Positions 47,253 through 57,519 of a stretch of DNA of 64,000 nucleotides are shown one piece after another (within the stretch, counting starts at the first letter, position 1; the number at the start of each line of letters is the position of its first letter). The notes under the pieces are model-generated. The model was not told where the DNA came from. It made no database searches and saw nothing but the letters and a program-made list of their open reading frames with translations. The DNA comes from Panaeolus papilionaceus (Eukaryota > Basidiomycota > Agaricomycetes > Agaricales). The position numbers and the translations under genes were made by a program. The stretch spans positions 1,922,001 to 1,986,000 of the forward strand of contig JADNRZ010000005.1 in assembly GCA_015501605.1 (NCBI GenBank), in the 5' to 3' direction.

Positions 47253-50067
47253 GCATCAGCAATTTCTGTCAGGGCTACGGAGTACTACGTAACACTACGT
47301 AGCACTGTAGTGCTGTAGCATGGGTACCCCTTTACGTAGCACTCTCCCATGTGTCCATAGTACTACGTACACCACCATCTTGAACCGACATTGATTTGAT
47401 GTTTAGAGCCGACATCAGCCGACCTCAGGGATAAAGCCCTTCAGAACATCAAAATGGCATTAGTTCAACATCAAGCATTTGACCTCAGGAAAACGTAACG
47501 TCGACATCAGGCGAGACTGGTGCGACCTCAAAAAGATGTCACCGCCAAATGTCTTTTCGACATAACTGCTCCAGTATATATCCTTTTAATTAAGGCTTAT
47601 TAATGCTTAAATATGAGCTGAAAAAACATTAATGCTAAAAAGAATCATTTAACAATATATACATAGCGTGAATTTGGTACAAGGAATGCGTTACACTGAC
47701 CACCACCAGACTGAGCACCAATTTGGAGGGACTTGTGCGTTTTTCGTCTCTATGCTTTTTTTGGGATGTGGGACATGGTCACGTGTACTTTGGTTGAGTT
47801 TCGCGTGTTGCTCGCGTCTGACTCTTTCACTCAACTTCCTTCTTTCTTCTCGATTTCTTCTGGAACCCCCTCTACTGCCTTATCACTCACTCCACTCCCC
47901 AAAATAACATATCTAGTATAGTCCACGCCTTCACAACCTAATGTGAGTTGCATATGGTGTTTTCTAGCCATTTCAACTAACTTATAATGTTCTGGCTCAA
48001 TTGAACTGAAGCAACAGCAACCAGCTACGATTCCCAACACCAGTGCTCTCTCTGTGCCACGTCAGTCACCTTTCCCTCCCATGCTCTGACGCTTGGACAT
48101 ATTCCTCTTTTATTCTTTATTTCTACACCTTTTCAGATATCGATTCTTGTTCATTTTTTTTGGTAACTCAATACCTGTATTCTTCGCTGTCATGCCCATT
48201 GCCTCCCATTTGTATAGAGTATTTTAAGCACTCGTTTCTCTTTGTATCAAGTTATGATAGCACGGGATCTTATCCACACAGCCCTACGTTCCTCCTGTAA
48301 TTCGCTAGTGTTCTGAAATAAAATTGCTTTCATTATGACATTATTTTTCACTATGCCGCAAATTCCCTGAAAACGCGCAATAAAAATACATTTATAAATA
48401 TTTTTCGATAGGTATATGAGCTCTGCCCGAGGTTGTACTGAGGTGCTACAGATACAATATTGATATTCTGAGCAAATGTCGTCCAGAGGTCCCTGGCAGA
48501 GGTCAACCGACATTCAGTGTCACTGATCTCACCTTAACTCAGTTTCAGACATCAGGCGATGTCGGCTGGGTCTCTCAGGATATCCGTGGGAGGACATCAG
48601 ACATCATTGCGGTGAGCTCGGTTCCACATCAGCCCAAAACGGTGGTGTAGTGCTCCCTTCATGCTACAAAATGCTACAGAATGCTATGAGAGGGCTACAG
48701 ACCACTACATAAGTAGGTCTGCATTCCATAGTGTAATTTTCAATCATCAAAATATCATATACAATTCAAAATACGACTCAATTAACAAATAAAAATTAGA
48801 AGGAGAAAAAATATATATTCATAAACTATCTAATACATCAAAATACAGATGTTAAATAATAAAAATGACCAAATGAACTACAAAAAAAAATAGAGGATCT
48901 TCGCAAATGATGAGAGCAGAAATATAGGGGGGAAATTGCTACAAGCTCATAAAGAGCTCTCCTATAGGAAAAAGAAACATGAGTATTAGAACATGTGAAT
49001 AGCCAGAGACACTTACCTGTTACCTGGAAAGTAGAGGCTGAACTGTGGAGAAGTGGAAGACGAGGCTGAAGAAGACAGAGAAGTCAGAGGGAGAAGTAAC
49101 TAAGGAGAGGGTAGAGGAAGAGGAGGCTTAGAATTACTATCCAGTCAGAATAAATAAGTAAAAGGTAAAAAGCAAGAGCAAGAGAACATACCAGATTGTC
49201 TCAATACTGCCAGCTCATCACCAAATGCCCAATGACACACTATAAAATCATCATCAACAGTGTGTCTTATGCTGTCACGAAACATAAACTTACCACCCTT
49301 TAGTAGAGAAGCATGTGTAGAATGGTGGAGGTGGATGTGGATGTGTATGGTGTACAGAAGATGGTAGTTGAAGGAAAGGATGGACAAATGTTCAAACACG
49401 AACGAGAAATGATTTTTCAGATGGATTTGTCATCGTTTCACGCGCCCGGCCCGGAGCGGTCAAAAACGGCAAAAAAATCGAACGGTTCGGTTTTGGACGT
49501 GACTTTTTGTCACATGACCACACCCATTGCTTAAACATTGAACTTTTAAAGTTTTTCGTCATCAATAAGAGATGATATTTTGGAATAAGTCCTTGTAAAA
49601 TTAAGATGATATGTTGTTTCATTATTTTTGCTTCTAATGTAGCTTATATGAATGTCAATTAATTATTATTTTATAGCCTGATCATCCACGCCCCAGAAAT
49701 ATATAAGACCACCACTGTGACCTACACTGGCAATTGCTACAAACTGATAGCCTGAAATTTAACTTAAGTTCACGAAAACTATATTAGTGTACTAGCTTTA
49801 TATATTAGATGATGACTATGAACTTGTTTTTCCTTAGAATGGTATCCAAAACTCTATAATTAATACTCAGAATATGTATAGATGAATGGAAGACAACTAC
49901 TGATGGCTCCATACTAGCATAATAAAAATCTGTATTACCTCTGATGAATGACATAACACTCCGGAGTACTACAGTGCTACAGCACGCTACAGTGCCAAGA
50001 GGCAAACTACAGGTGATGGCTCTCACGCTACTCGGAGCTACAGGCCAAAATCAGAAATTGCTGATGC
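47253..50067. mobile_element. Inverted-repeat element with GTAGCAC-type subterminal motifs
   Basis: GCATCAGCAATTTCTG at 47253-47268 is exactly complementary to 50052-50067. Inside both ends lie clusters of ACTACG, GTAGCAC and CTACAG motifs around CGGAGTAC (47270-47365, 49960-50035). A further element (47370-48647) is inserted near its left end. The core, AT-rich at 48720-48900, has one 84-codon minus-strand frame (49145-49399) that might be a transposase scrap but is not recognisable. No clear target duplication was found. Confidence 0.6.
47370..48647. mobile_element. Small TA-flanked inverted-repeat element nested in the 47253-50067 element
   Basis: It starts CACCACC (47370) and ends GGTGGTG (48647), with TA on both sides (47368-47369, 48648-48649). 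The next ~30 bases of each arm are similar in the inverted sense (ATCTTGAACCGAC against GTTTTGGGCTGATG). Both ends carry repeated GACATCAG/GACCTCAG motifs (47400-47540, 48540-48630). It encodes nothing. A TA duplication fits Tc1/mariner-type MITEs or a similar family, but the superfamily is not proven. Confidence 0.6.
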
Positions 50068-50299
50068 CATATCACACTGGGAAAATTTTAGGGATAAATA
50101 GTGGCAGGTATATCAACAATACTTATATTTTATTACTTAGAATATACTACAGAATTTGGCCTTACATAAATAAATTTTAACAAGTCTCCAAACCATTTAA
50201 CGAAGAGAATCCTTGACACAAGTCGCAAGGTATGCATTGTTAATATTTGTAGAGCGTTAAATCACACGTCACGTGGCTGATCCAACGACAAACACCTGA

Positions 50300-53200
50300 T
50301 GGGACTGCGCAACCGCTGCAAAGGGAAATCTTGATTACATAATCCAATAATAATAATTCAGACCTAAAACATGGCTACTCGTTTTTAAGTCCATTTAAAA
50401 ACCCAGTTAACCCAAATAAAGTGCGGATAAGTCTTTTTTATGTTAATTAATAAATTGGCCAATTTAAATGGAAAAAATATGCGTTGTCTCTTGTGGTTGG
50501 CTGCTACATCTACACCCCCACTGAGTTGTGCGCAGATATCAAATGTACAATTTCTTCTTTTTTGCTTTAAACTGCTAGAAATGTAAAAATTTTATGCATA
50601 TATGATGTAGAAACCAATAAAAACACCAAGTGCTGTTGGAGGCGAAATGAAGGATATTCGATTATGTAATATCTAATTTAGCGCGACGCGCGACTGGGGC
50701 ACAACATATTCTGGTGACAGAATTATACATTTCCACACCACAAACACAAATTACACCACAAAACTTTCTACAACAATGCTAAACATCATAGTATATTGAT
50801 AGCATGGGTCTCCAACAAAAGAAAACCGCAAAAAAGCGGTCAATTGCCCAAAAAATGGCAACTCTGAAGGCTAATAATGCTCGACGAAAAAACACGACAC
50901 CGCAAAACAATCATGGATGTAAAGCTGCACACCAACTACCAAAAAAGAAGCGACTACCACTCGTTGACATCAGCCAACGCTATCAAGACTTAAAACAGGA
51001 AAATGGCAACTTACAACGACGTTATGATAGGGTGTATAATGCAAATGAAACCCGGAAGAGTCTTATCAAGGATATGAGAGCTGAGGCTGAAAAACAGGTG
51101 CAGAAGCTGAATAAGGCTGAGAGAGCAAGAGTGGGGATGATGGATCAAGCTCAGCAGCTGATGAAGGAGGTACAGGACTTGAGGAAGGAGAGGGGTGATG
51201 GTGTTGCCGCACAAGCACTGCTTCGAAAAACAGAGAAGCTGCTGTGAGAACATCTCAGCAAATATAAGCAGCGACTCAAACAGCAACGAAAACAGCAATG
51301 CACAAATAGACCTACCATGTTTAGGCTGTTCCATCGCGGTAGCTACACTCGCCAGGCTCGTGCACTAGCTCGGTATATGGTTGGAAAAGGGATGGGGGAG
51401 GCTCATGTTGGCGAGGCATTGCGTGAGGTCGGTGATGTGCTAGGGGTCAAGGTGGATCATATCATGGATCGCAGGACTGTAGGGAGGGCGGTTGGCAAGA
51501 CTGGTATTGCTGCAGATATCCAGATTGCATATGAAATGCTTAAATGCAACAGTAAGTGCTGATTCGATGATACAGAGCTGGCGCTTACCATAATATGACA
51601 GAACTATCCTTCAGTTCTGACTCCACATCGCACAAGAACATTGAATATGAATCTCGTGCCATTGCTCTTGAGGTCATTGATTACAACAACCCAAAAGCCT
51701 TGCCTCGCTGGACCACTCGGTCACTGGGACTTGACACCTCTGTGAACCATGCTAGCGAGACACAAGTCAAGGGACTTCGTCAACGGCTTGCAGAACTGGC
51801 AGCAATATTTAATAACTCACCTTTGGCGATCCGCGAGCAACTTCAATTTAGCCCAAATGACTTTGCATATAGGCTTATTGGAACGTCAGGAGACCATGCT
51901 GCAGACCAAAAAAAGAGCCACAGCATTCTGGAGACGTGGCATATAGAAACAGTGTGGCAGCGAATGGGAGAGGAGGCGCTGGTGAAGATGGAGCTGATGA
52001 GAGTTGTCGTCCTGTTGGCAGGATTGAAGATGAAGCAGGTCGAGTTGGTGGGGGGGATAGACGCCTGGAATGCGCTGACAGAGGACATAAAAGCGGAAAA
52101 GGATGTGGAGGTGATTCGGGAAGTGGGAAAGCAGGTGTATGAGAATTTGGAGGATGAAGAACAACAAAAACTCACATATTTCATCTGTACCAGGTGCTGC
52201 ATGCACAAAGACCTCAATTGCTTCAAGGCGGGCGATCGAGCCATGCAGGCAATCTATGCCGAGAAGGGAATTCAACCTCCAATTATCCTGTCAAATCGAG
52301 ACAACGCACCTATCGTGAAATCAATCAACCCCAACCAGCCCTTGACTGATGTCCAACAGCGTGCATTAAATGCGTCCAAAAGTGGTGGAAGCCATGCAGC
52401 AACGCTTGGAGGGATGATCTGCAGGAATAAGGATTCAAAGAAGGGGCTTCAGAACAAATACCAAGACTGGATGGAAGAAAATGCACAGAAATACGTACCC
52501 TATCCCGACGTCAGCAATACATGGTATGGCACCCATGGAGAGGCTGCTGGCACTATAGTCGTGCACCAACAGCACTTCATCAAATACATGGAGCACGTTC
52601 GAGATTCCAAGGATAAGTCAGCGTTCACAAATATCGAGCTGAACTTTTACCAGTCGCTCACCAACATTCCGACCCTCACTGAATTCTCTGTGCTCGCTCT
52701 CTATCACCATCTTGTTTCCCGCCCCTTTATGCAACGTGTTCGTTCCGAGGATAATCTGCTCAAACTAGAGCCATTCTTCAGAGCCAAGGTCGAATTCTTG
52801 GAGAAGATTGCAGAAAGTCTGGGTATCTGGATAGGTATGAGTGCCAGCAAGCAGGAGGAGAGGGAATGTGCGACTCTAGGTGGTGGGGAGTGGGAAGGAG
52901 AGACACATGCCGTCATCGAAGCTGTCCAGAAGCTGAGACCATCATTACCTCATCTGTCAGACACTATCACTGCCTTTGTCACCGGGGCTCGAGAAGTGTT
53001 TGTTGAACGGTTCTCAGATGAATTCAAGGAAGACGGTCAAATAAGTCGTTTATCTCAAGAGGAGCGCTCGACACTCTTTTTTGCATCAACAAATGATTTC
53101 AACGAGGGAGCCCTGGGGAGCTGGAGGTTAGCCCAACAACACCGCCCATCTGAAACGCTACAGAAGTTCAATGCATCATTCAAATCTTCCCACAACGACA

Positions 53201-53928
53201 CCGAGAGCTTTATTGCTGCGAAATTAAATACATTTGAAGATGACAGGTACCTTCGAAAAACATATCGTACGCTCGATGCCAGTGGACAGACTCGAAAACG
53301 AAAACAATTACAAAACGAAGCCGATGCGATCAAAGCAACCGAAAATCGAGAAAGGCCGCCAAACAAATTGAAAAGCAGCGCCAGCATGCAGCCGAAATAG
53401 CAGAAACCTTTGCCATTCTCATCCTACATGAGACCCTGGTCACGAAAACACTCACAGTTGACAAGCTGAACCGACAGCTTGATTACCATCGAGATGCAGA
53501 GAAGAGCAAACTCTGGCAGAGCCAACCACTTCCTGGTAACCCAACTGTTCCTCTCAAAACACATATGGGTGCAAAAGATGACAGAATTAGTGAATTAAAG
53601 AAAGCTATTGCTCAGTTCCACCTACGGGATCTCTCTCTAGAGGTCATCAGACAATCTATTGAGAATCCTGAGTCTGGTGAGTCTCTGGTGTGCACTTCTG
53701 AGTCGCTTGATGAGGTTTATGAGTATGATTTTCACAATGATAACATTTAATTCCTTTTAATAGTTTATCATTATGTTCTATATAATATTTATCAAATTAA
53801 TAAGTGTTCTAAATGACTACAAATGGCTTAAATATGCCTGCAAGTGTCTGATCCTTCGAAAACCACTTTTTGAGGAAGTTTCTGCTTAGTAAGCGGTCAA
53901 ATTTGTTTGCAGAGGTTGCGCAGTCCCA
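50300..53928. mobile_element. DNA transposon with a large transposase gene
   Basis: The 3,629-bp element has 23-bp terminal inverted repeats with one mismatch (TGGGACTGCGCAACCGCTGC... against TGGGACTGCGCAACCTCTGC...) at 50300-50322 and 53906-53928. The target duplication is CACCTGA at 50293-50299 and 53929-53935; it can also be read as 8 bp (ACACCTGA) if the terminal base is assigned differently. It contains one multi-domain gene (50804-53750). It is not the source of the surrounding hAT-like element, since the termini differ. Confidence 0.85.
50804..53750 (+). pseudogene. Broken transposase of a basidiomycete-type DNA transposon
   Basis: It starts MGLQQKKTAKKRSIAQKM, has a coiled-coil region (QENGNLQRRYDRVYNANET, RAEAEKQVQKLNKAERAR) and a helix-turn-helix-like part (YMVGKGMGEAHVGEALREVG, DRRTVGRAVGKTGIAADIQ). 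A GTAAGT intron (51552-51601) leads into the catalytic-looking region: SSDSTSHKNIEYESRA, GDHAADQKKS, CCMHKDLNCFKAGDRA, NRDNAP, NTWYGTHGEAAG. I recognise this pattern from hypothetical proteins repeated in mushroom genomes; the acidic residues in SDST, HKDLN and HGEAA could form a DDE triad, which is inference. Two lesions: an in-frame TGA at 51245-51247, and a one-base frameshift near 53350, after which the C-terminus continues in another frame (TLTVDKLNRQLDYHRD ... LPGNPTVPLKTHMGAKDDRI) to 53750. Confidence 0.8.
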
Positions 53929-54690
53929 CACCTGAATCAAGCTTGAATATTGAAAAGCGTCTAAGAGTCTGTCCATTCACTCATTAAATTTACACTCATA
54001 AAACCACTCCAATTAATTTTCTGTACTATGAGGCCATTTCCTCTGCTTCAAAAGACCAATGAATCATTGATGAAATAAACTCAACACGAGGACAGATCAG
54101 TTGCAAATGCCCAAGTTTTCCTTCTGCTGGAGCTGTGGCCTTTATTTCTCGATTCACACTTCCTGAGAGGGAATGCAAGAGTAAGTTGTAGAGGCTAAAA
54201 CTCAAATGAATGATGAATTTGTGTCTAGTGGTATTAAAACACATATGAAAGATCTTTGAGAGGCAAACAGGGATTAGACACACTCCTAATGTTTTATTTT
54301 GTAGTAAATGCCCATATATGGTTTCACTGTATCGGAGCTGCGAGCTAAGCTAGCTCGAGCTGGAGCTGAGAACGAGCTGACGGGCATATCCCGAGCTCCA
54401 GCTGGTTCACAGCCACAAGGCACCCTGAGCTGCTCTGAGCTGACTAGAGCTGAGCTGAGCTGGACTGCGGCAACACTAATTCGAACTGGAGGTGTAACGA
54501 CTGGCAGAGCTCACAAGGTGTGGAAAAACTCCTTCAGACAACAAATTCCCGCACACTTTTACAAGGTATTTCTCAAAATGTGCCCAATTTTTGCAGGTTT
54601 GGACAATTATTTCAAGGTTCTCCCTCATCTCCCACACTGGTTTTCCAAGTTTAGACACCCCTTTTCAGAGTTTCCGCACACACTTCGAAG

Positions 54691-55776
54691 CACTGTGAAC
54701 CCAATTGGGGCGGAAAAGCCGTAGGGGCAGAAATTTGGAAGGGAAAATGCGCACCTTAACATTGTAAATTTCAGTCATTAGCATTGTGGGATTAATAGTG
54801 GGGGGAATATGCACCACTTTTGAAATGTGTCACCAACCTGCGGTGTTGATCCGCCAGATCTCAGTCTGAATTGGGAAAATGAAATCACATGACACACAGT
54901 TGGACTTCGACAAGTTCAAAGTTCAAAGTTGAACGACAACAACGCTATCTGTCTCTTTTCCCATTACTATCATCTTCACAGTTGCCTCCCTCTCCAGTCT
55001 GATCTTTGCTCACTGCCACACACACCATTCACCTTTACCATCCAGCACCCTCTCTCGTTTCCCCTTGGGTCAGACTCTTGTTGCCCAATTTTTATCATTA
55101 TTTCCGGGGCAGACTCAGGTCACCTGGTTGAGGTCAGACTCTGTGTCACCTCTTTCACCTTCTCTTCCTCTGGACCTGAGTCACACTCTCAGGAAGTCAA
55201 TACTGAAGAGAGAAGCTACTGACAGTATGTTTTTATTCATTATCACTCTTCCGGCTGCTGACAAGGTTCTGCTTCATTTGCTAAACTCTTAGCATGCCCT
55301 TGGGGGGAAATGCTCATGCCTTTTTTTTTTATGGAGTTTTTGGTGAGTCAATTATATTCTCCGGTCAATACAGTATAGTAACTCTTTCCCAGCAGCTCCT
55401 CTGGGCACTCTAGCTACCAAAGCCATAGTAATATTTTTTTTTGTATTTAATCTGTCACCTAAAAATATACCTTCATTTTTGTTACAAACAATGTGCTTTA
55501 TTAGCTGTGTAGTGAGGAATAACATAAAGTGGCGGAAAACCTATTTTGAATTTAGTGTGGGAGTGGTGGAAATTACCTGATGATCAGTACCAGCGTACAA
55601 ATGCGCCCAAAAAAAAAGGCGGATATCGAAAGTTTACCAGCGGTTTATCAGCCGCACTCCACACGTCCAACTTGCACATGGAGGGGCGGGAATTTCACAC
55701 CTTTACAGGTGGGATTACCGCCCCTCATTGGTGGTTTTCGGGCGGCGGGTTTTCCGCCTGCGCTGGGTTCACAGTG
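54691..55776. mobile_element. Inverted-repeat element abutting the truncated array copy
   Basis: CACTGTGAACCCA at 54691-54703 is the exact complement of TGGGTTCACAGTG at 55764-55776. Six variable bases later both arms share GGCGGAAAAnCCG. The 1,086-bp interior has short ORFs only. The left end touches the outermost element, and the right end is 25 bp from an exon of the pseudogene fragment at 55802. I could not assign a target duplication. Confidence 0.65.
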
Positions 55777-55801
55777 AGATGCATGCAACTGATTGCATTA
55801 G

Positions 55802-56922
55802 ACCTTGGTAACCCATCCATCACTAGCCATTAATTCTTGGATGCTTGGAAAGGTAAGAACGCAAAACAAAAAATGGGTCATAGGTTACTTTAATTGACGT
55901 TTCACGCTTCTCAGGAGAATATACCACCATCAGTTAAAATGGCAATCACGCACGATTCAGCATGGTATGGATTATTACAGCAGGAGTCGCTGACACGAGC
56001 CTATCAGATTCGATTGGTGGGTGCTCACCAGATGTTAAGGACCTTCTTCATGACGATAGGTTTCAGGCACAACCTCACTGATTCGAAGCGGGAGTGAGCG
56101 ACATTCTTCGAGGTCAATACGATGTTTGTGTGTCACCTGACAGAACGGTCCTGTACTTAGAGTCGAAGGAGCAGCACCATAGCAAGGTATTTCTCGTTTA
56201 CAGTCCCTACATGCAAGCGTATAATTAAACGACTCCTCCGAATGAACCTGTATTAGGACACCCTCCCTGCTGTCACGTACCTGGCCAGTACTGTTACAGC
56301 CGCTCGCGTTGACAGTAAGGTCATTTCCGACTATTTTTTCGGCACATCTGGGTCATCTTTCCCTAAAAACCTTGACTTCAGTCGTCGCCAGTACCAGTTA
56401 TCGCATATAAGGGGAAAGCTTGTTGCTGAACTCAGCCCCAAAAGGCGTTCCATTACCTTCAACTCGTTAAAGTTACTAGATTACCACCCCGTGCGGCCCG
56501 TCACTATTGAGATTCTCTGTCAAGTCCTCAATGGAGAAATCACAGCAAGAGAAGCATGTGAGGCGAGTTCTGTAGATGGTCTACGAAAGTCACTACAATC
56601 GGTACGCGATGACGAAGGCCTATCAACGGGAATTCTGCGAAAACTAGCCAATGCATTGCTCAACCGAGCACTCGAGTTCACTGACAAGGATAGTGTGGAA
56701 GAAGCTATTTTCTACTATCGATACTTAGAGCCAAGCACTTCCATCGAATCGATCGAATACCTGGAGGTTGTCCTTGGACTCTGCACCGCACACCACTTTC
56801 GTCACCAGCTGCTCTGTTTGAGAGAAGATCTTGATTCGTTGATCAAATATCTCGATATCCAGAGCAGTCTGAATTACGAAGCTATTTTGAATAGTTTTCA
56901 GACTCGTGTTCTTAGAGTATAG
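55802..56922 (+). pseudogene. C-terminal fragment of a large array gene
   Basis: Four exons match the last four of the intact copies: 55802-55852 (THPSLAINSWMLGK), 55915-56016 (KMAITHDSAWYGLLQQESL), 56067-56186 and 56257-56922 (GEITAREACEASSVDGL, LANALLNRALEFTDKDSV, LCTAHHFRHQLL). Exon sizes 51 and 102 nt are the same as in copies 1-3. The third exon has an in-frame TGA at 56079-56081 where the intact copies have Glu, and it is 3 nt shorter than in copies 1 and 2. All N-terminal and middle exons are missing: the sequence to the left is transposon, so this is a 5'-truncated remnant. The last exon is still fully open (222 codons with stop), suggesting fairly recent inactivation. Confidence 0.82.
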
Positions 56923-57519
56923 TCGATACGAGCGCGCCTGCCAATGTTATTTGTCGCACAATAATGTTCCCATAACACATCATTAATTTTTAGACGAATT
57001 CGAAGCACGGGCTTATATTCCGTTGCGACTACGAGTGATCCTGGAGTAGTCCGTTCCAGTGAAATGTTGTTGGCAAACATGGCGAAACAAGCTTCATTTC
57101 ATCATCATCATGTCCAAAGGAGGTACACTTCTTAGTCAAGCTCTGTGGGCTCCTGGTCATTTTTGCTTTGCGCCATGTCTATCCTGGTTTTTACGCGATA
57201 CCCTCTTTGTGAACCTCTGAAATCTTTCAACTTTTTTTACGAGTATATGGGGGAACACAGTTACACAGACCGAGAACAGCCGCCGCTCTATTCCGACAGG
57301 TCCTAGTGTCTATTTCAGACTTGACGCACTCAAGTTGATGCATCCCATAATACATTGTTCTCGATTTTCTAATGATCTGCTAATAATACCCACCCGAGTG
57401 TATCAGCTCTCACAGCATTGCCGATTTTGAGCAGATTCTCGTTTTGTGGAGTCACACAATAAGGGCTCACCGAACCCCCTCGTCCCTCTACCCAAACTGA
57501 TTCTCAACCACTCATAACG
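56923..57519. other. Spacer before array copy 3
   Basis: About 600 bp, comparable to the 39254-39750 spacer. No gene or repeat recognised. Confidence 0.35.

Larger units (their letters stand above)
45225..54478. mobile_element. Non-autonomous hAT-like transposon holding nested elements
   Basis: The ends are exact 12-bp inverted repeats (TAGTGTTGCCGC at 45225, GCGGCAACACTA ending at 54478), flanked by a perfect 8-bp direct repeat ATTCGAAC at 45217-45224 and 54479-54486. An 8-bp target duplication and this style of terminus fit the hAT superfamily. Both subterminal regions (about 45235-45370 and 54330-54465) are packed with GAGCT/AGCTC motifs, as expected for transposase-binding repeats. After subtracting the three elements inserted in it, only about 1.1 kb remains and no hAT transposase is present, so it depended on another copy. 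Confidence 0.85.
44883..54679. mobile_element. Probable small inverted-repeat element, split by later insertions
   Basis: GTGCGGAAACTTTG at 44883-44896 is the near reverse complement (one mismatch) of CAGAGTTTCCGCAC at 54666-54679. A second, longer inverted match exists: GTGTGCGGAAACTCTGAAA near 44996-45014 against 54663-54681. Short GTGTGG-AACTC-like motifs recur in both arms. With the nested hAT-like element removed, about 540 bp remain, the size of a MITE. No clean target duplication was found, so the exact ends are uncertain. Confidence 0.45.

Noticed and set aside
49145..49399. 84-codon minus-strand frame that might be a transposase piece
   Set aside because: Too short and no diagnostic residues; kept only as a remark in the element entry.
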